The notes under the pieces are model-generated. The model did not search any database and was not told where the DNA came from. It worked only from the letters and a program-made list of their open reading frames with translations. From CAZRZN01 sp964604565 (GTDB lineage: Bacteria > Pseudomonadota > Alphaproteobacteria > Rhodobacterales > Rhodobacteraceae): a DNA stretch of 6,741 nt. The translations under genes and the position numbers were made by a program. Location: the NCBI GenBank assembly GCA_964604565.1, contig CAZRZN010000235.1, positions 1-6,741 on the forward strand, in the 5' to 3' direction. This document shows, one piece after another, positions 4,516 through 6,741 of this stretch (within the stretch, counting starts at the first letter, position 1; the number at the start of each line of letters is the position of its first letter).

Positions 4516-6741
4516 CCGGGATCGTCGACTGGGCCGCCGAGCGCGCCCGCATGATCATCGCCTTCATCGTGCTCAGCATCGCGGCCGGGGGATATGCGTA
4601 TATCTCGCTTCCCAAGGAAGGCGAGCCGGACATCGAGATCCCGGCACTTTTCGTCTCCGTCCCCTTCCCCGGCATTTCGGCGGCGGATTCGGAAAAGCTG
4701 CTGGTCAAACCGATGGAAACGGAGCTGGGGGACCTTGACGGTCTGAAAAGCATGAATGCCACCGCCTCCGAAGGCTATGCCGGGCTTGCGCTGGAGTTCG
4801 AATTCGGCTGGGACAAGTCCAAGATCATGGCCGACGTGCGCGACGGCATGAACAACGCCCAATCGAAGTTTCCCGAGGGTGCAGAACAGTATTCGATCAA
4901 CGAGATCAACTTTTCCGAATTCCCGATCCTGATCGTCAACCTGTCCGGTCCGGTGCCTGAACGCACGCTGGCGAAGGTGGCCAAGGATTTGCAGGATCGG
5001 ATCGAGTCGCTCGACGCGGTGCTGGAGGCCGGGATCGCGGGCAATCGCGACGAGATGCTGGAGGTGGTCATCGACCCCCTGCGCCTCGAAAGCTACAACG
5101 TCACCTTCGATGAGCTGATACAGGTCGTCCAGAACAACAACCAGTTGATCGCCGCGGGCGAGGTGGAATCCGAAACCGGCGCCTTTGCGGTCAAGATCCC
5201 GTCCAGCTTCGACACGACGCAGGACATCATGGAGCTGCCGATCAAGGTGAACGGCGCGCGGATCGTCACCCTTGGCGATCTGGCGCAGATCAACCTGACG
5301 TTCGAGGACCGGATGGGCACCGCGCGGTTCAATGGCGAACAGACCGTCGCCTTGCAGGTGGTCAAGCGCAAGGGTTTCAACATCATCGACACGGTGGCCG
5401 AGGTCGAAAAGGTGGTCGCGGCGGCGGAGGCGCAATGGCCCGCCGGTCTGCGCGCCGTTCTGGACGTCGGCCTGTCGAACGACCAGAGCCGTCAGGTCGA
5501 AAGCATGGTCACCCAGCTCGAAGGGTCGGTGCTGACCGCCATCGCGCTGGTGATGATCGTGGTGCTGGCGTCACTGGGGCTGCGGCCCGCGCTGCTGGTG
5601 GGTTTTGCGATCCCGACCTCCTTCCTGCTGTGTTTCCTGTTGCTGGCACTCATGGGCATCACGATCTCGAACATCGTGATGTTCGGTCTGATCCTCGCTG
5701 TGGGGATGCTGGTGGATGGCGCCATCGTCGTCGTGGAATACGCCGACAAGCGCATCGCCGAGGGCACCGGCCCGATGCATGCCTATGTCGAGGCGGCAAA
5801 GCGGATGTTCTGGCCGGTGGTGTCCTCCACGGCGACCACGCTTTGCGCCTTTTTGCCCATGCTGTTCTGGCCGGGCGTGCCGGGCGAATTCATGGGCATG
5901 TTGCCGGTCACGCTGATCTTCGTGCTGTCCGCGTCGCTGATGGTGGCGCTGGTCTACCTGCCGGTGATGGGCGGCGTGACCGGGCGGTTTTCGCGCAATG
6001 TGCAGCGCGCCGGCGCGGCGCTGCGCGAGGCGCTGCCATGGGTGGTGCGCGCCGCGCTTGTTCCCGTGGCGCTGCTGGGCCTCTTTGTCGGGGCGATGAT
6101 GGTCCTGAACCCGGACTACCTGTTTCCCAACCCTGCGAGCGGGTTTCTGGCCTATCTGCCGGGGATCGTGATGTTCCTCGTGTTTGCGGTCATCTCTTCG
6201 GTGGTGATGGACTCCGCCGCCATCCGGCGGACCCGCAAGAAGGTGCAGGCCGGGTATCGGCGCAATCTCTTCGGGCATTTCATGAAGCTGATTGCAGGCA
6301 ATCCGATCATGCCGCTGGTGGTTGTCGGCGCCATCGGATTTTTCGTGGTCAGCGTCTTCACCTATTTTGGCGAGAACAACAACGGCGTGGAATTCTTCGT
6401 GGACAGCGAACCGGAGCAGGCCATCGTCTATGTGCGGGCGCGGGGCAACCTGTCGCTGACCGAAAAGGACGCGCTGGTCAAGCGGGCAGAACGCATCGTG
6501 CTTGCCCATCCCGGCGTTGAAAGCGCCTTTTCCTTTGCCGGTGAAGGCGGGCTTGGCAACAACACCGGCGGGCAGGAGGCCCCCAAGGACACCATCGGAC
6601 AGGTCCAGTTCGAGACGATTCCATGGGATGAGCGCGCGGCCTACGCCGCCAGCCATCCCAACGACGTGACATTGGCACAACTGGACGGGGACGCCGTCAT
6701 CGCCGACCTGACCGCGGATCTGGAACGCATCCCGGGGATCG
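4512..6741 (+). CDS. RND efflux permease, HAE1/AcrB-like (C-terminus cut by window edge)
   Basis: It starts at ATG 4512, overlapping the adaptor stop (ATGA), with GAGG 10 nt upstream, and stays open for 743 codons to the edge. RND permeases are usually over 1000 residues, so about a third or more is missing. TM1 is about 12-31, followed by the typical L-P-K-E-G-E-P-D-I and V-x-V-P-F-P-G segments. The large periplasmic pore/docking loop runs about 32-337. TM2-TM6 lie at about 338-356, 359-381, 386-408, 433-453 and 463-486. TM4 carries G-M-L-V-D402-G-A-I-V-V-V-E, where D402 aligns with AcrB Asp407 and Gly replaces Asp408. Two extra hydrophobic segments (about 512-532 and 546-567) precede TM7 (about 598-618). 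The second periplasmic loop begins after 620. It exports substrates using proton influx, as a trimer in the inner membrane. The substrate is not inferable; a metal exporter is less likely from the overall sequence. Confidence 0.93.
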   Translation, partial: MTGIVDWAAERARMIIAFIVLSIAAGGYAYISLPKEGEPDIEIPALFVSVPFPGISAADSEKLLVKPMETELGDLDGLKSMNATASEGYAGLALEFEFGWDKSKIMADVRDGMNNAQSKFPEGAEQYSINEINFSEFPILIVNLSGPVPERTLAKVAKDLQDRIESLDAVLEAGIAGNRDEMLEVVIDPLRLESYNVTFDELIQVVQNNNQLIAAGEVESETGAFAVKIPSSFDTTQDIMELPIKVNGARIVTLGDLAQINLTFEDRMGTARFNGEQTVALQVVKRKGFNIIDTVAEVEKVVAAAEAQWPAGLRAVLDVGLSNDQSRQVESMVTQLEGSVLTAIALVMIVVLASLGLRPALLVGFAIPTSFLLCFLLLALMGITISNIVMFGLILAVGMLVDGAIVVVEYADKRIAEGTGPMHAYVEAAKRMFWPVVSSTATTLCAFLPMLFWPGVPGEFMGMLPVTLIFVLSASLMVALVYLPVMGGVTGRFSRNVQRAGAALREALPWVVRAALVPVALLGLFVGAMMVLNPDYLFPNPASGFLAYLPGIVMFLVFAVISSVVMDSAAIRRTRKKVQAGYRRNLFGHFMKLIAGNPIMPLVVVGAIGFFVVSVFTYFGENNNGVEFFVDSEPEQAIVYVRARGNLSLTEKDALVKRAERIVLAHPGVESAFSFAGEGGLGNNTGGQEAPKDTIGQVQFETIPWDERAAYAASHPNDVTLAQLDGDAVIADLTADLERIPGI

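Noticed and set aside
4509..5435. Minus-strand open frame of 308 codons opposite the permease start
   Set aside because: It is antisense to the conserved TM1 and porter-domain sequence, and its composition is that of a shadow frame.
5435..6520. Plus-strand open frame of 361 codons overlapping the permease in another frame
   Set aside because: The translation is Arg/Gly/Ala-rich and follows the codon bias of the permease frame, with no recognisable family.
5571..6680. Long open frame of 369 codons on the minus strand opposite the permease
   Set aside because: Its product is His/Arg/Gln-rich low-complexity sequence with no domain, and it lies fully antisense to a clear RND permease. This is the usual shadow in GC-rich genes.

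Overview
The window looks like GC-rich chromosomal DNA from an alphaproteobacterium, most likely Rhodobacteraceae (Roseobacter/Paracoccus-like). The basis is the codon use, the style of the three-gene types present, and a YfgM-like gene followed by bamB, an order I know from proteobacteria where der usually comes next. This is recognition from memory, not a database match.

Layout. (1) Positions 1-1972, minus strand: a housekeeping envelope pair. A membrane-anchored TPR-like/YfgM-type protein (1316-1972) is followed 56 nt later by a BamB-like beta-propeller lipoprotein (1-1259), which runs off the left edge about 20-30 residues before its expected end. (2) Positions 1973-2319: a divergent intergenic region. 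It holds a strong nested palindrome (2197-2216) that looks like a TetR-type operator, and a candidate promoter whose -10 touches that palindrome. (3) Positions 2320-6741, plus strand: an RND efflux pair. The periplasmic adaptor (2320-4515) overlaps by 4 nt (ATGA) the inner-membrane permease (4512 onward), which is cut off by the right edge after 743 codons. No outer-membrane factor or regulator gene is inside the window.

How they work together. The plus-strand pair should form a tripartite efflux pump: a proton-driven permease in the inner membrane and an adaptor bridging it to a TolC-like channel encoded elsewhere. The minus-strand pair acts in envelope biogenesis: inner-membrane translocon/chaperone-type function and outer-membrane protein assembly. 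The two units share only the intergenic region.

The most unusual object is the adaptor. Its alpha-hairpin is built almost entirely of exact 14-residue repeats. Each arm holds 14 blocks (196 residues), several times longer than in AcrA/MexA-type adaptors. The ascending arm carries 12 prolines spaced exactly 14 residues apart (residues 151 to 305), and the descending arm has none in its repeat. Shared rare codons in the underlying 42-bp DNA repeat point to recent tandem expansion. The permease also appears to have two extra hydrophobic segments between TM6 and TM7, and only one aspartate at the TM4 proton-relay site.
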